From Gymnopus androsaceus JB14 (taxonomy: Eukaryota > Basidiomycota > Agaricomycetes > Agaricales > Omphalotaceae): a stretch of DNA of 64,000 bases. The DNA is taken from positions 62,001-126,000 of the forward strand of contig ML769442.1 in the NCBI GenBank assembly GCA_009733575.1, in the 5' to 3' direction. The notes under the pieces are model-generated. The model made no database searches. It had not been told where the DNA came from and saw only the letters and a program-made list of their open reading frames with translations. This document shows positions 34,401 through 45,025 of the stretch, piece after piece; within the stretch, counting starts at the first letter, position 1; each line of letters begins with the position of its first letter. The translations under genes were made by a program, and so were the position numbers.

Positions 34401-34700
34401 CCTCCCCCTCCAGAATATGCGCATCTTCCACTTTTCAACGCTTGGAATAACCATAGTCCCGACTATTTTACAGGATGCTATGTTCTGAAGCGGGCAAGGA
34501 GAAGTAACGGGGAACCTTTTGGCGATATTATTCCTTTGACGCAATTCCGAGCTTTAGCTGATCTCATCCCCCATTTTCGAAATAAAGCCGACCGACGACT
34601 TTCTTCATTTACAAGCTTTCATCTGAAAGACGAGTTTTTCTTTAACAAATACTTTGACCATGAAATTTATCATACGTTAGAACATACTGAATCTGTATAG
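31403..34700 (+). CDS. Plavaka transposase, intact
   Basis: Exons 31403-31924, 31975-32271, 32323-34222 and 34276-34700 join into 1047 residues without a stop. N-terminus: C2H2 finger CPFCGRRLNTQQGINSHIQ (residues 8-26). Then the Plavaka signature order: YYPWASKGEWEVAQYLL, IDEFLKLELVEKMNLSFKTA, then IPAGAALLGTILSSDKTTIS (candidate first catalytic D in SSDKT), PVGQVRLCYTPCASFIVDTPE, FDHDLQWGIQ, the GHAHITQ-like region here EHAHITQVKEPARAGNNKDYE, and C-terminal SVVAVKMIFTV with an L-rich end. This is a CACTA-type DDE transposase that would cut at the CATCAGCAAAA ends. It lies near the right end of its element, transcribed toward it. Confidence 0.9.
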
Positions 34701-34884
34701 GTAGTACTGCTAGTAGTATGTTTGTTACCGTAAAAGCTTTATATGAGACAGTAGCAGCACAATTGCGCGCGGATGCAGGATGGCGGTCCTTGGCGGAAAA
34801 GTGCTTCGCGGCGGCGCGCTAGGAACAGATGATGGATGCCGGAATGAGTTGACAGCGCGCTGACAGCTCAGTGATCCCACAGAA

Positions 34885-34981
34885 GCTCATAGCAGCCCAT
34901 AGCGCTTCATAGCTCTATGAAGCGCTATGGCTGCTATGGTGTGCTATGGCTGCTATGACCACCACCCAGGTTTTGCTGATG
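34885..34981 (-). repeat. Right end of Plavaka element (TIR and subterminal repeats)
   Basis: Several CATAGC/GCTATG words, including the palindrome CATAGCTCTATG, precede the TIR that ends TTTTGCTGATG at 34981. The arrangement mirrors the left end. Confidence 0.75.
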
Positions 34982-36360
34982 ATGATTACAATTGTAAGTT
35001 CTACCTTTTTCTACAAACTAGTACAGTTGTAGACACCATTAATGGTTTTACTATTACTATATTCAGCATGCAAACTTCGGGCCTGCCTCTGCTTCCCTCC
35101 CTCCCTCGCTGCCTCTCGCTGCGCTTGGGGGATCCCCTGGGCTGCGAAGTTGTTGGCAGGCACTCTAAAGCATTGTTTGTGCTTATTTCAATAGGTAGTA
35201 ATTGCTAACCCAGCATGTTTGGCATTGCGTACAAATACGCGCCGTAAAAACGGCAAAAAATCTCTTTACGGTACGGTGTACGGTATGGCTGCCAGCACCC
35301 GTATGCCCGTTTTTTTACGGTATACGGCACATCAGATCTCAAGCCGGAGGGTCCCGGCCAACATCAATGATGCAAAAATCATTGATTTGACCATTTTGCG
35401 ACCTACGGGCGCATGGCTGACTGAAAAATTCTTGCTGTACAGGGTACCCGTATAGTAACCATATAAATACGGCCGTAAAAAGTGTCTGTGGACACCCTTT
35501 ACAGTACGGTTACGGTGCGGATCCCTATTTGGCAATGCTGGACTAGCTCTCTAATGTTAGAGTTCACCCTTCAGGCAAACCCTAATAAGAGCTAGTCATG
35601 GCATTGCTTAGAAAGAAATAAAAATCTATGTTCTTGAGAATCCCTAGAGGTTTCAAACATGCTCTGTCATTTGCCTGACAGCATACCTGTCAGATCTAGT
35701 GGACGAGAATACCACTGTACCATAATCTCATAATGTAATTCAATTATACTACATCACCATTGTTAGGTTGTATTTAGGTGTGTTACAACTGTCGTGATTG
35801 GTGGAATAATTTAAAACTTACAATTGCCGGTATATTATGTACATTGAGGTGGGTATCATGATCCCCAAAGGGTTGTGACACTGCTGTAATATTGGGACAC
35901 TTTGAACCAAGGATACTAAATTAAGCAGCCTTTATTAGAGTTACGTTCCTAAATAGGAAGTAGCAGCAGTAAGTCCACACAGGACTTAGTAGTAACAATC
36001 ACACAGATCGATGGGGGACGACGGTGTTATTACAGGGTATGGTACCTAAGCTTATATACAGTCCTAAGTACAAATGATATATCGGGCAAGTGGCTACTGC
36101 GTGAATATGTGTGGCTACTGTCCATACGGTAAAGTGGGTACTGCGAGATAGTAAGTGGATAGGGCGAGAGACTATGTGGAGTCTGCAAGACAATTACAGT
36201 GGAGTGCATGGGATGGTGATACAAACAAGTGGAGACTACGAGAAAGCGTTCCATGTATAGTTCAATAGAATATATTTACCTTTGATATTCCAACAGCCTT
36301 GCTGTAGGTAACGCTGCAACGGCGCTACTTCCAAAAATTACAAGAATAGTAGATTTATTA
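34982..36360. other. Intergenic, no gene recognised
   Basis: Between the Plavaka element and the CHAT gene. Contains the short TIR element at 35210-35541 with several ACGGTA words. The rest (35550-36360) has no recognisable open frame. Confidence 0.4.
35210..35541. mobile_element. Possible short TIR element (332 bp)
   Basis: Left end CCAGCATGTTTGGCATTGC and right end (complement) CCAGCATTGCCAAAT share the first seven bases and a later CCGTA word; both halves are rich in TACGG/CCGTA. The target duplication is unclear, so this remains tentative. Confidence 0.35.
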
Positions 36361-39300
36361 CTAAACTCCAAAGTGGACAAATGGAACCCACCGCATAAAA
36401 TTCATCTCCCCCACCTGTTCTCGCAGATGGTTTGCAGCTTCATGAAGTGCATAGGCTGAGCTCATGCATACCTTTTTATTTTCATTCCCGGTGTGTTGCT
36501 TTCCAAACAGCCTTGCATATACTTCTGCAGCAACTGAGGGTGCATCCTGATCTCCAATGGACCACATTGTTGCAATCACACTGGGATAACCTACAGCAAG
36601 CATACCAGCTGCAAGATGCACAGCTTCTTCAGGAAGTTTTTCATCACCTGTGGCTGTCTGACATGCTGAAAGGACTGCAAGTTTAGCATTATCAAGGGAC
36701 AAACCCATCAAGGCCTGAAGCTTGAGTCCCCCATCATAAACAGCAAAAGAGCTACCAAGAGGATTTTCCATGTCCTGGATTCCATGGCAAGCAAGATGGA
36801 CAATTTCATGCCTGCTCATTTCATTCATGACAGTGTTGATAGTTGCCTGATCACAAGTGAGATGTGTAGTACACCCAGGTGATACACAATTTTCAATCTC
36901 CTGTGCCTCTTTCACAGTCCCAGGAAGAGGATCCATGCCTGGTGTATGAGGTTGTGAGACAATGAGGACTCTTGGGTTCTGTGTTAGATCTCTCTTGGTG
37001 TTGGAACCAAAGTTGATCATTGCAGTCAATGTTGTTGTATATGAGGAGACCACATAATCAGAGGTCTTAACATTTTGTTTAGAATCCACAGAGCCATAAA
37101 TTCCTGCAGCATGAAGAGGCAGAAAGGCAAGATGCCCTGTTGCACACCAAGTGATTTGAGGGAGGTGATCCTTGGGTGTATCATTGAGCTTTAATTGTTG
37201 TAAGTATTTCAACTCACTAAAGAAATTAGAGTCCTTGAAAATACTCACCAGACCAAGTGCAAAAAGTATGGGTTGCACAACTGTGACCCACAAATCAGTC
37301 AGCACAGACTGGAAATCATGGACCCCTCTATCCTTGGGAATTGTCCCAGGTGTTTTCACTTTCAAACGATCCCCACTACGGCTAATACGCATGTTCATAG
37401 TCTTCAAGGATGAGACCATTTTTGAGTGCAACTGTTGGCATTGCTCCATAGAAAAATTTGGAAGAGGGATATGCATGATGTCTGATTCAGGGAGAAACCT
37501 GAGTATCATTGCATCGCAACATGCGTTGGCTACATTTACAATGACCACAGGGCCTTTTCCTGCTGCAGGAGCAAGTTCAGACAGCTTCCTTGGCATCAAA
37601 AAGCTCTCAAAGCCATCTAGCTGTCTGATTTCTTTGAGGAGGTTTTCATACTTGCGTGCAAGCCTAGTATGCTTCTGGGCTTCTTGCTCCCCAGTCAAGG
37701 TTGCATGCATTCCGGTATTTGGAGTGTCGAACATACTGGACCGTGAGGTAATACCAGCAGTTTCTAGAGCCAGAGAAACTTTCTTCAGATTCAAAGCAAG
37801 CTTAGGGTGTTTATCTTGGAGATCATCCAGTGGTGATCGCAATTGGAGTATTTGGCCCCAGACTACACTACGTCCTTCTTCTAACCACTCGATTGCTTTG
37901 GAGAGCTGGCCAACAGAGATGGCAGTTGCAACTGCTGCATTGACTGCATGGCCAATTTGGGGAAGCTGTTCGTAACGGTGACCAACCGTCTGTCCCAACC
38001 AGACAACGGGGGGAATTAGTTCAAACATTCGCTGATATGCTTGCAAGACTGAAGAAGCGTCGAAACATAAGTTGGCCCAGTTGGTCGCAGCTTTAAGCTG
38101 TACAGAAGGATGGCCTGAAGAGAGTGCAGAGGCATTTTGAAACGCAGATAAAGCAAGACTATGGTCTGAAGGATTAGCCAAATGATCAAACCGTGCCCGA
38201 AAGGCAGTTCCAAGGTTGTTAAGCCACAATGTCTTGTGCGCATGGCCATCAGGAGTGAGGTCAACAGCATACTGCTGGAAATAAATAGCCTGCACGATGT
38301 CTGCAAGGCCACTAAGACGCTCAAACCGGCTCTGGAATGCATTCCCAAGGTTGTTAAGCCATGAAGCCTTGTCAGCATGACCATCAGGAGTTAGGTCAAT
38401 AGCCTGCTGCTTGAAATAAATGGCCTGCTCGATATCGGCAAGCTCACCAAGAAGCTCAAACCGGCTCTGGAATGCAATTCCGAGGTTGTTAAAGAATGCA
38501 GCCTTGTTAACATGGCCATCAAGAGTGAGGTCAACAGCCTGCTGCTTGAAGTAAATGGCCTGCTCAATATCGGCACGATCACCAAGATGCTCAAACCGGC
38601 TCTGAAGTGTACTTCCAAGGTTGTTAAACCATAAAGCCTTGTAGGCATGGTCATCAGGAGTGAGTTCGAGAGCCTGTTGTTTGAGGTAAAGAGCTCGCTC
38701 AATGTCTGCAAGCTCACCAAGACGCTCAAAGCGGCTTCGGAATGCATATCCAAGGTTGTTAAGCCATGAAGCCTTGTCAGTGTGGCCATCAGGAGTGAGA
38801 TTAACAGCTTGCTGTTTGAGGTAAATGGCCTGTTCAATATCAGCAAGCTCACCAAAATGCTCAAACCGGCTCTGAAGTGTACCTCCAAGATTGTTAAGCC
38901 ATGAAGCCTTGTCAGCATGGCCATCAGGAGTGAGATTAACAGCTTGTTGCTTGAAATCAATAGCTTGCTCAATATCAGCAAGCTCACCAAGACGCTCAAA
39001 GCGGCTCCGGAGTGCATTTCCAAGGTAGTTAAGCCGCAAAGCCTTCTCAGCATGGCCATCAGGAGTGAGGTCTATAGCCTTCTGCACAAAGTAAATGGCC
39101 TGTTCAATATCAGCCAGGTTACCAAGACACTCAAACTGGCTCTGAAGTGTAATTCCAAGATTGCTGAGCCACAAAGCTTTATTGACATTGTCATCAGGAG
39201 TGAGGTCAACAGCCTGCTGGTTGAAGTAAATTGCTTGCTTAATGTCTGAAGCCTCACCAAGACGCTTAAACCGGCTCCGAAATGCATTTCCAAGGTTGCT

Positions 39301-40809
39301 GAGTCGTGAAGCCTTGTAAGCATGGCCATCAGGAGTAAGGTTAGCAGCCTGCTGCTTGAAGTAGATGGCCTGCTCTATATCCGCAAGCTCACCAAGACAC
39401 TCAAACCGGCTCTGAAGTGTAATCCCAAGGTTTGTAAGCCATGAAGCCTTCTGAACATAGCCATCAGGAGTGAGATCGACAGCCTGCTGCTTGAAGTTAA
39501 TTGCTTGCTCAATGTCAGCAAGCTTACCAAGATGCTTAAATCGGCTCTGGAATGCAGTTCCAAGGTTGTTGAGCCGCAAAGCCTTGTTGGCATGGCCATC
39601 AGGAGTGAGGTCAATGGCTTGCTGCTTGAGTTCAATGGCCTGTTCAATATCAGCAAGCTCAGCAAGATGCTCAAACCGGCTCTGAAGTGCATTTCCAAGG
39701 TTTCCAAGCCGCAAAGCCTTGTTAACATGGCCATCAGGAGTGAGATCGACAGCTCGCTGCTGGAAATAAATTGCTTCCTCAATGTTGGCAAGTTCACCAA
39801 GATGCTCAAAGCGGTTCTGCAATGCATTTCCAAGGTTGTTAAGCCATGATGCCTTGTCAGCATGGTCATCAGGACTGAGGTCAACAGCCTGCTGCTGGAA
39901 ATGAATTGCTTGCTCAATGTCGGCTAGCTCACCAAGACACTCAAACCGACTCTGAAATGCATTTCCAAGGTCATTAAGCCATGAGACCCTGTCAGCATGG
40001 CCATCAGGAGTGAGGTCAACAGCCTGCTGCTGAAAATGAATTGCTTGCTCAATGTCAGCAAGCTCACCAAGATGCTTAAACCGGCTCTGAAGTGCATTTC
40101 CAATGTTGTTAAGCCATGAAGCCTTGTCAGCATGGCCATCAGGACTGAGATAAACAGCCTGTTGCTGGAAATAAATAGCCTTCTGACTGTCTGCATGCTC
40201 AGCAAGCTGCTCAAAACAGTTCTGAAGTCTATCTCCAATGTTGCGGAGCCCAAAAGCTTGATCAGGATGACCATCTGGAGTATGTTGCATGGACTCCCCC
40301 ATTGGGATTACAGCACTATCAAGTGCCGTGCGATCTCCAGTCCACTCATAAGTGTCCATTAGTTGCCACGCTAAATTTCCCAGCTTTTCAGCCTGTTCAC
40401 CACTTAGTTCCGGTAGACTAACGAAGTTTTCATAAATTAGGACATACCTTCACATCCAAGTCAGATGCCCTAAGCTGAGCTACCTCCTTGTTTAGAACAT
40501 CTGAATCAAGATTTGACAAGCATAAAGCCTGCTCAAGCTCAACCTGATCTTCGTTGTAAGGTGTACTGTTATTTGTCAATAGTTTTCCAGATTCCTTCGG
40601 TTGCATTATGAGTCAATACAGATATTTTTACAATTTCAAAAACATACCTTTGCAGAAATTCCCTCCAATGACATCTGAGTCTTGATTGCCCACTGCAACT
40701 CATCTTCTTCATCTTCAGCAATATTGGAACTATTCTGGGTTACTAACCCTTCCAACTCCTGACATTTTGAATTAGTTTCATTTCCTTCATAACAAATAAA
40801 ATTGCACAT
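36361..40809 (-). CDS. TPR-repeat protein with C-terminal CHAT protease domain
   Basis: Main exon 40392-36361, preceded by exon 40594-40448 and an exon ending at 40648, with introns 40447-40393 and 40647-40595. The earliest usable Met in frame is at 40809 (total about 1446 residues), though an upstream exon is possible. Order: an N-terminal part with a ubiquitin-interacting-motif-like stretch (EDQVELEQALCLSNLD) and a degenerate one before it; sixteen 45-residue TPR units (DGHADKASWLNNLGNALQSR type); a helical linker; and a CHAT domain with the caspase-like dyad His in VHLACHG (about 1306) and Cys in LSACQTATGDEKL (about 1347). CHAT proteins are separase/caspase-related proteases; TPR-CHAT proteins are expanded in mushrooms and inferred to act in self/non-self or stress signalling. 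No stop or frameshift. Confidence 0.93.
38116..40275 (-). repeat. Sixteen tandem 135-base TPR-coding units
   Basis: Units of 45 codons each start D[GD]HxxKAxxLxNLG. Adjacent units remain very similar at DNA level (for example gttaagccatgaagccttgt recurs), which makes the array prone to unequal crossover and unit-number change. Confidence 0.92.
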
Positions 40810-41297
40810 GCAAGTGTAGCTGGAGTTTTTGCTTGGTTCTCTGGTAGGAATTTGAGACCTGTCATGTCAGATTGTCTTGTCAATGTATCCTAAGCAAGAG
40901 ATAATTAAATATGGGCAAAAAGTCAGAAAGTGAGCCAAGAAAGCAAGATTAAATGCGCAGTGATAATTATGACATTAATATACGTACCCAGTGATTAATT
41001 CAATGTAGCGCAAAGAGATGAAATTTGGCCGAAAAATATGTGAGATGGGTGGGCAAGGTGGAGGTGGAAAGATGACAGCTGCTCTTATACCAGAGTAAAT
41101 CACGCGCCACCGCACAGCCTGTTTGTTGGACAGCTGTCATAGTTCTACAGAATAAAGATGCCCATATATATACCCGTTGGTGTTGGCGTTTAAATGTATT
41201 GTGATCCTTGTTTCAAGTCGAGTCGGCTCCACCTGAAAGCTTCCCCTCTTTCCGGGTTCGATGAGATACAGTATGATGGGGATTAAGGGGACGTATG
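40810..41297. other. Upstream region of the CHAT gene
   Basis: A possible further 5' exon of the CHAT gene may lie at about 40860-41000 (a splice acceptor fits at 40859), but no start codon could be fixed. From 41040 onward nothing is recognised up to the left end of the next element. Confidence 0.35.
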
Positions 41298-41466
41298 CAT
41301 CAGCAAAACCGCCGGATCGTATTCCGTATGATCGGTGGATTGATGTCATTGATATGCAATCATACGCGATCACGGCCCAGCGAAATTCCTTTGGCTGTCA
41401 CACTGCCAATAATTATGCTTCAGTCTGACTGAAGCATTTTGGAAAATAAATTCTTTCAATACTTAA

Positions 41467-42569
41467 CACTGCATGCAGAATTGTATAAGTCTCGCGTGCA
41501 AATCAAAAACTTACGGAAAACACCCGGAAAAGGCTTAAAACAGATGTTTCTGAACTTACGAAAAGAATTTGTGAAAAACTTATGAAAATAAACTACCAAA
41601 ATAGGGAGTTTATTTCGGATAATTCTACTGGACAACCCCGTTGATCCGAAACAACCCTTCTGACAATCCCTTTGTATCTCGTGATCGCCGGTCACGCCGA
41701 TCAATGTCCGTGGGTGGGAACTTTGGCATTCCGTGTTTACAACCACGATGAGCTGGTACCACTGCATCTTCATCCTTCCAAAATAGCTCTTCAGCATCTT
41801 TTCCTCATTGCTCACACCAAAGTTTTCTCTTACATGTATGGTTGGAAATTGGTAAGGATGAGGCAGAATCAACATTGCAGAAGGGTTTTGTTAGGTGCAC
41901 TCTCTTATCATTGCATGTCATCCAACCGCTGATTTCCTTGAATAAACCCTTAGTATACTTCGTTGGAGCATCAGAGGCTACGCCTCCCATGACAGAGGTC
42001 ACACCATAAGCGTAGCACTGCATGCATTGTCAAAACCATTCTACTCATACTCTTATTACTGACTCTGTACCTCTATCTACCCATAATAAAACCTACCAAT
42101 CCACTGCTGCCTTCTATTGTGCAATGCTTCATGCTTCACTCCATCAATCTAGGGCCGCTGTGTCAACAGCAGTTGCTTTCCCACTAAACTCGCTCGCTTG
42201 ACAATGTCTCAATGGATTAAATGGGCATTATGCTTCTATGGCACAATCAGCGCACACACTTCTACGGCGATATAGTACACAGCGCGCGCGCGCGCAATCT
42301 CTGGGCGTGACTTGTGCTTATTAAAAATGGGCCAGCAATGTGACCCGGTCGAACACCGGTGTAACGGTCACTGCTCGGCTAGAGCTTTGAGGGTTGCTAG
42401 TTCTTAACAACCCCTTCAACAGGGTTGTTAAGTAGAATTATCCGTTTATTTCCATATCTGTTGTATAAAATCTTTCATTAGTTCCGAAACTTCTGTTTTC
42501 AGTGCATTTTGGCTGTTTTTCATAAGTTTTCCCTTTGTTGAGAAGCATTATGAGTGGCTGCATGCAGTG
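41467..42569. mobile_element. PIF/Harbinger-like non-autonomous element (1103 bp, TAA target)
   Basis: Ends CACTGCATGCAG (41467-41478) and CTGCATGCAGTG (42558-42569) are flanked by TAA (41464-41466, 42570-42572). Similarity continues inward (TAAAATAAACGGATAATTCTA-type words at about 41575-41640 and 42425-42500 as complements). Removing it re-aligns the left foldback arm with the right arm through CAATACTTAAGGGAAATGTA, confirming the borders. The 3-base TAA target suggests PIF/Harbinger. No transposase seen. A short run of GCGCGCGCGCGC lies near 42284. Confidence 0.75.
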
Positions 42570-42891
42570 TAAGGGAAATGTACTTTTTTGGGGTATTGTA
42601 GAAAGTAAATATTTCTTAGCCCTTAAGAAGGAAATAATTTCAGACCGATTGAAGGTCAAACTTTCCGTAAACGTCCAAATTGATATTTTTCGGACAGGTT
42701 CCGAAGAAATCAGCTTCAGCTGACCTGAAAATATAAGTTACTGACACTTCAGTCACCTACTAAAAGATACCTACTTAGGCTTAACTTTTGCCTTCCAAGT
42801 TGGACCTAAGTAGGGGTAAATGCCTGGCATATTCCACCATGGTAATACCATCCATCCATGACATTATCATGGTGGTACTACCATGGTACTA

Positions 42892-43267
42892 CTGTACCAA
42901 TCAGAGCAGTTCATCAGGGGGTGTGACTTGTGACCCACCTGACGAAATTTTTATTTCGTCGAGGCCTCCGGTGACCTGTGACCAAGTCGAAATTTTTGTG
43001 AAATTAATGCTTTTGCCCTAAAATGTAGGGCAAACGTGGTGGTGCCAGAAAAAATATTTCCAGCAAACCAAAAGCAAGCTACATTGGGCATTTTTGAGGT
43101 GCGGAATTACCCAATAATAATCTAAAAGTGAAGGAGAAAAAAATCCAATTGTGACCAATGGATTTTGGATTTTGTCAAGAGGCTCAGTGACCTGTGACCA
43201 CTGTGATATTTCGTCGATTTTGAGGTCCCTGTGACCCGTGACCGACGAAGTGCTCTGATTGGTACAG
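42892..43267. mobile_element. MITE-A copy 2 (376 bp, TA target)
   Basis: Ends CTGTACCAATCAGAGC and its complement GCTCTGATTGGTACAG are flanked by TA (42890-42891, 43268-43269). Four GTGACNNGTGAC boxes lie inside (about 42926, 42970, 43188 and 43231). Same size and box count as 19851-20227 but with diverged terminal sequence beyond CTGTAC. It is inserted in the left arm of the foldback element. Confidence 0.88.
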
Positions 43268-43320
43268 TACCATGATGGTATTACCATGGTATTACCATGG
43301 TACTAAGTACCATGATGGTA

Positions 43321-44211
43321 ATACCATGAGTGGTATTCTTCAAACATGGTATATTGATTTGTCTATTGTTACCCATCTAACCTTTAACCCTAACCCCCAA
43401 TCCTAACCCCTAAGTCCTAATTTATAAATCTCAATTCCTGACATTTTTTTTGGTAAAATAAGCACCCATCAGTGCTGATAGATGTAGTTACATGTATATA
43501 AATAATTTCATACTTTACTAGTACTGGTATTAGGACCAGTACATATAGTACTAAGTCACACTAGTAGCGCTGAGTTGGTATCACCAATAATTTGTACTAG
43601 TAACTAACCTAATGGTTATACTAGTAATAATAAGTTGGTATACTAGTAACAAATGTAATAGTGAGTAGTACTAATAATTCATTGTACTAGTAGCTAATCT
43701 AATGGTTAGTACTTATAAGTTATTGCACTAGTAGTTAATCTGATTGTTATACTAGTACTAATAAATTGTTGTACTAGTAACTAATGGTTAGTAGTACTTA
43801 TAAGCTGGTACACCAGTAACTAATGTAATGCTTAGTAAACCTAATAAGTTGTTATACTAGTACAACTATTAGATTAGTTACTAGTATACCAACTTATTAG
43901 TACTAGTATAACCATTAGGTTAGTTACTAGTACAAATTATTGGTGATACCAAATAAGCGCTACTAGTGTGACTTAGTACTATATGTACTGGTCCTAATAC
44001 CAGTACTAGTAAAGTATGACATTATTTATATACATGTAACTACATCTATCAGCACTGATGGGTGCTTATTTTACCAAAAAAAATGTCAGGAATTGAGATT
44101 TATAAATTAGGACTTAGGGGTTAGGATTGGGGGTTAGGGTTAAAGGTTAGATGGGTAACAATAGACAAATCAATAAACCATGTTTGAAGAATACCACTCA
44201 TGGTATTACCA
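43321..44211. repeat. Near-perfect inner palindrome
   Basis: Arm 43321-43650 matches the complement of 43877-44211 with few differences (for example ACCCTAACCCCCAATCCTAA against TTAGGATTGGGGGTTAGGGT). The spacer 43651-43876 is a minisatellite. High arm identity implies recent formation or gene-conversion upkeep. Confidence 0.9.
43580..43930. repeat. CTAGTA-rich minisatellite at palindrome centre
   Basis: Degenerate units of roughly 55-65 bases, each with ACTAGTAACTAATCTAATGG and TATAAGTTGTTATACTAG-like words, run across the centre. About five units are on the left of the axis and one to two, inverted, on the right. Confidence 0.75.
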
Positions 44212-44356
44212 CCCATGGTATTACCACCCATGGTATTACCACTCATGGTATTAACACTCATGGTATTACCACTCATGGTATTACCACTCATGGTATTACC
44301 ACTCATGGTATTACCACTCATGGTATTACCACTCATGGTATTACCACTCATGGTAT
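44196..44356. repeat. 15-base minisatellite (TACCACTCATGGTAT)
   Basis: About eleven near-identical units of TACCACTCATGGTAT. The matching left arm has only one or two units (near 43321), so the array expanded on one side only. Looser relatives (TACCACCATGG) continue to about 44595. Confidence 0.88.
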
Positions 44357-45025
44357 TACCACCCTGATAATATCATGGTAATACCATCATGGTAGTACCA
44401 TGGTAATACCACCACGGTAATACCACCATGGTAATACCACCATGGCAATACCATCATGGTAGTACCATGGTAGTACCACCATGGCAATACCACCATGATA
44501 ATATCATGGCAATACCATCATGGTAGTACCATGGTAGTACCACCATGGCAATACCACCATGATAATATCATGGTAATACCATCCATGGTATTACCATGGT
44601 GGAATATGCCAGGCATTTACCCCTACTTAGGTCCAACTTGGAAGGCAAAAGTTAAGCCTAAGTAGGTATCTTTTAGTAGGTGACTGAAGTGTTACTGAAG
44701 CCATCCGAATGATTTCCTGAAATGAATGCTGAAATGGTGACCACTACCACTTCAGCAGTCCTGGAATGGAATACTTCGGCCAGCTTCTGTAATTTATGTT
44801 TTTGGGTCAGCTGAAACACATCACTTCAGGTCCTGTCCAAAAAAAGTTGTTTCGGGAACACGCGCAAAGTCCAAACTTCATTCGATTTGAATTTATTTCC
44901 TTCTAAAGTCCTAATAAATATTCATTTTCTATAATACCCTGAAAAAGTACATTTCCGTTTTGTATTGAATTGAATTGTTTTGCACAATGCTTCAGTCGGT
45001 CTGAAGCATAATTATTGGCAGCGTG

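Larger units (their letters stand above)
24002..34981 (+). mobile_element. Plavaka (CACTA-type) transposon, 11 kb, with cargo genes
   Basis: Ends are CATCAGCAAAACCTGGG (24002-24018) and its complement (34965-34981), flanked by AT on each side (24000-24001, 34982-34983), a 2-base duplication. Both ends carry subterminal copies of a CTCATAGC/GCTATGA word (about 24053-24135 and 34885-34960). Inside are an intact Plavaka transposase (31403-34700), a DUF6532-type gene (24401-27593, minus), a small coiled-coil gene (minus, ending 27931) and a truncated topoisomerase II gene (28745-31245). All four are open or nearly so, and the TIRs match well, so the element may still be autonomous. Confidence 0.85.
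41403..45021. mobile_element. Giant foldback (palindromic) element with nested inserts
   Basis: The ends CTGCCAATAATTATGCTTCA (41403) and its complement (to 45021) begin arms that run inward for the whole element. Pairs include 42574-42720 with 44825-44960 (GGAAATGTACTTTTT, GTAGAAAG/CTATAATACC region) and 42765-42870 with 44575-44690 (CTACTAAAAGATACCTACTT and onward, near identical). The centre (43321-44211) is a second, near-perfect palindrome. The first bases form a small hairpin (ATGCTTCAGTCTGACTGAAG). Two inserts sit in the left arm (41467-42569, 42892-43267). No coding capacity. The outermost three bases (CAC/GTG) may also belong to it; no clear target duplication was seen. Confidence 0.75.

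Noticed and set aside
38391..39917. Additional Leu/Ser-rich proteins beside the CHAT gene
   Set aside because: They are frame shadows of the repetitive TPR exon.
38116..40275. CRISPR-like array because of regular 135-base repeats
   Set aside because: The repeats are in frame, encode TPR units and have no short spacers; the organism is a fungus.
43384..43412. Telomere repeat (AACCCTAACCC)
   Set aside because: Only two or three degenerate units, present as an inverted pair at the two arms of the palindrome; no array.
44121..44381. Coding repeats (THGIT-type and SGNTM-type frames on both strands)
   Set aside because: Both frames are by-products of the 15-base minisatellite; no family resemblance.
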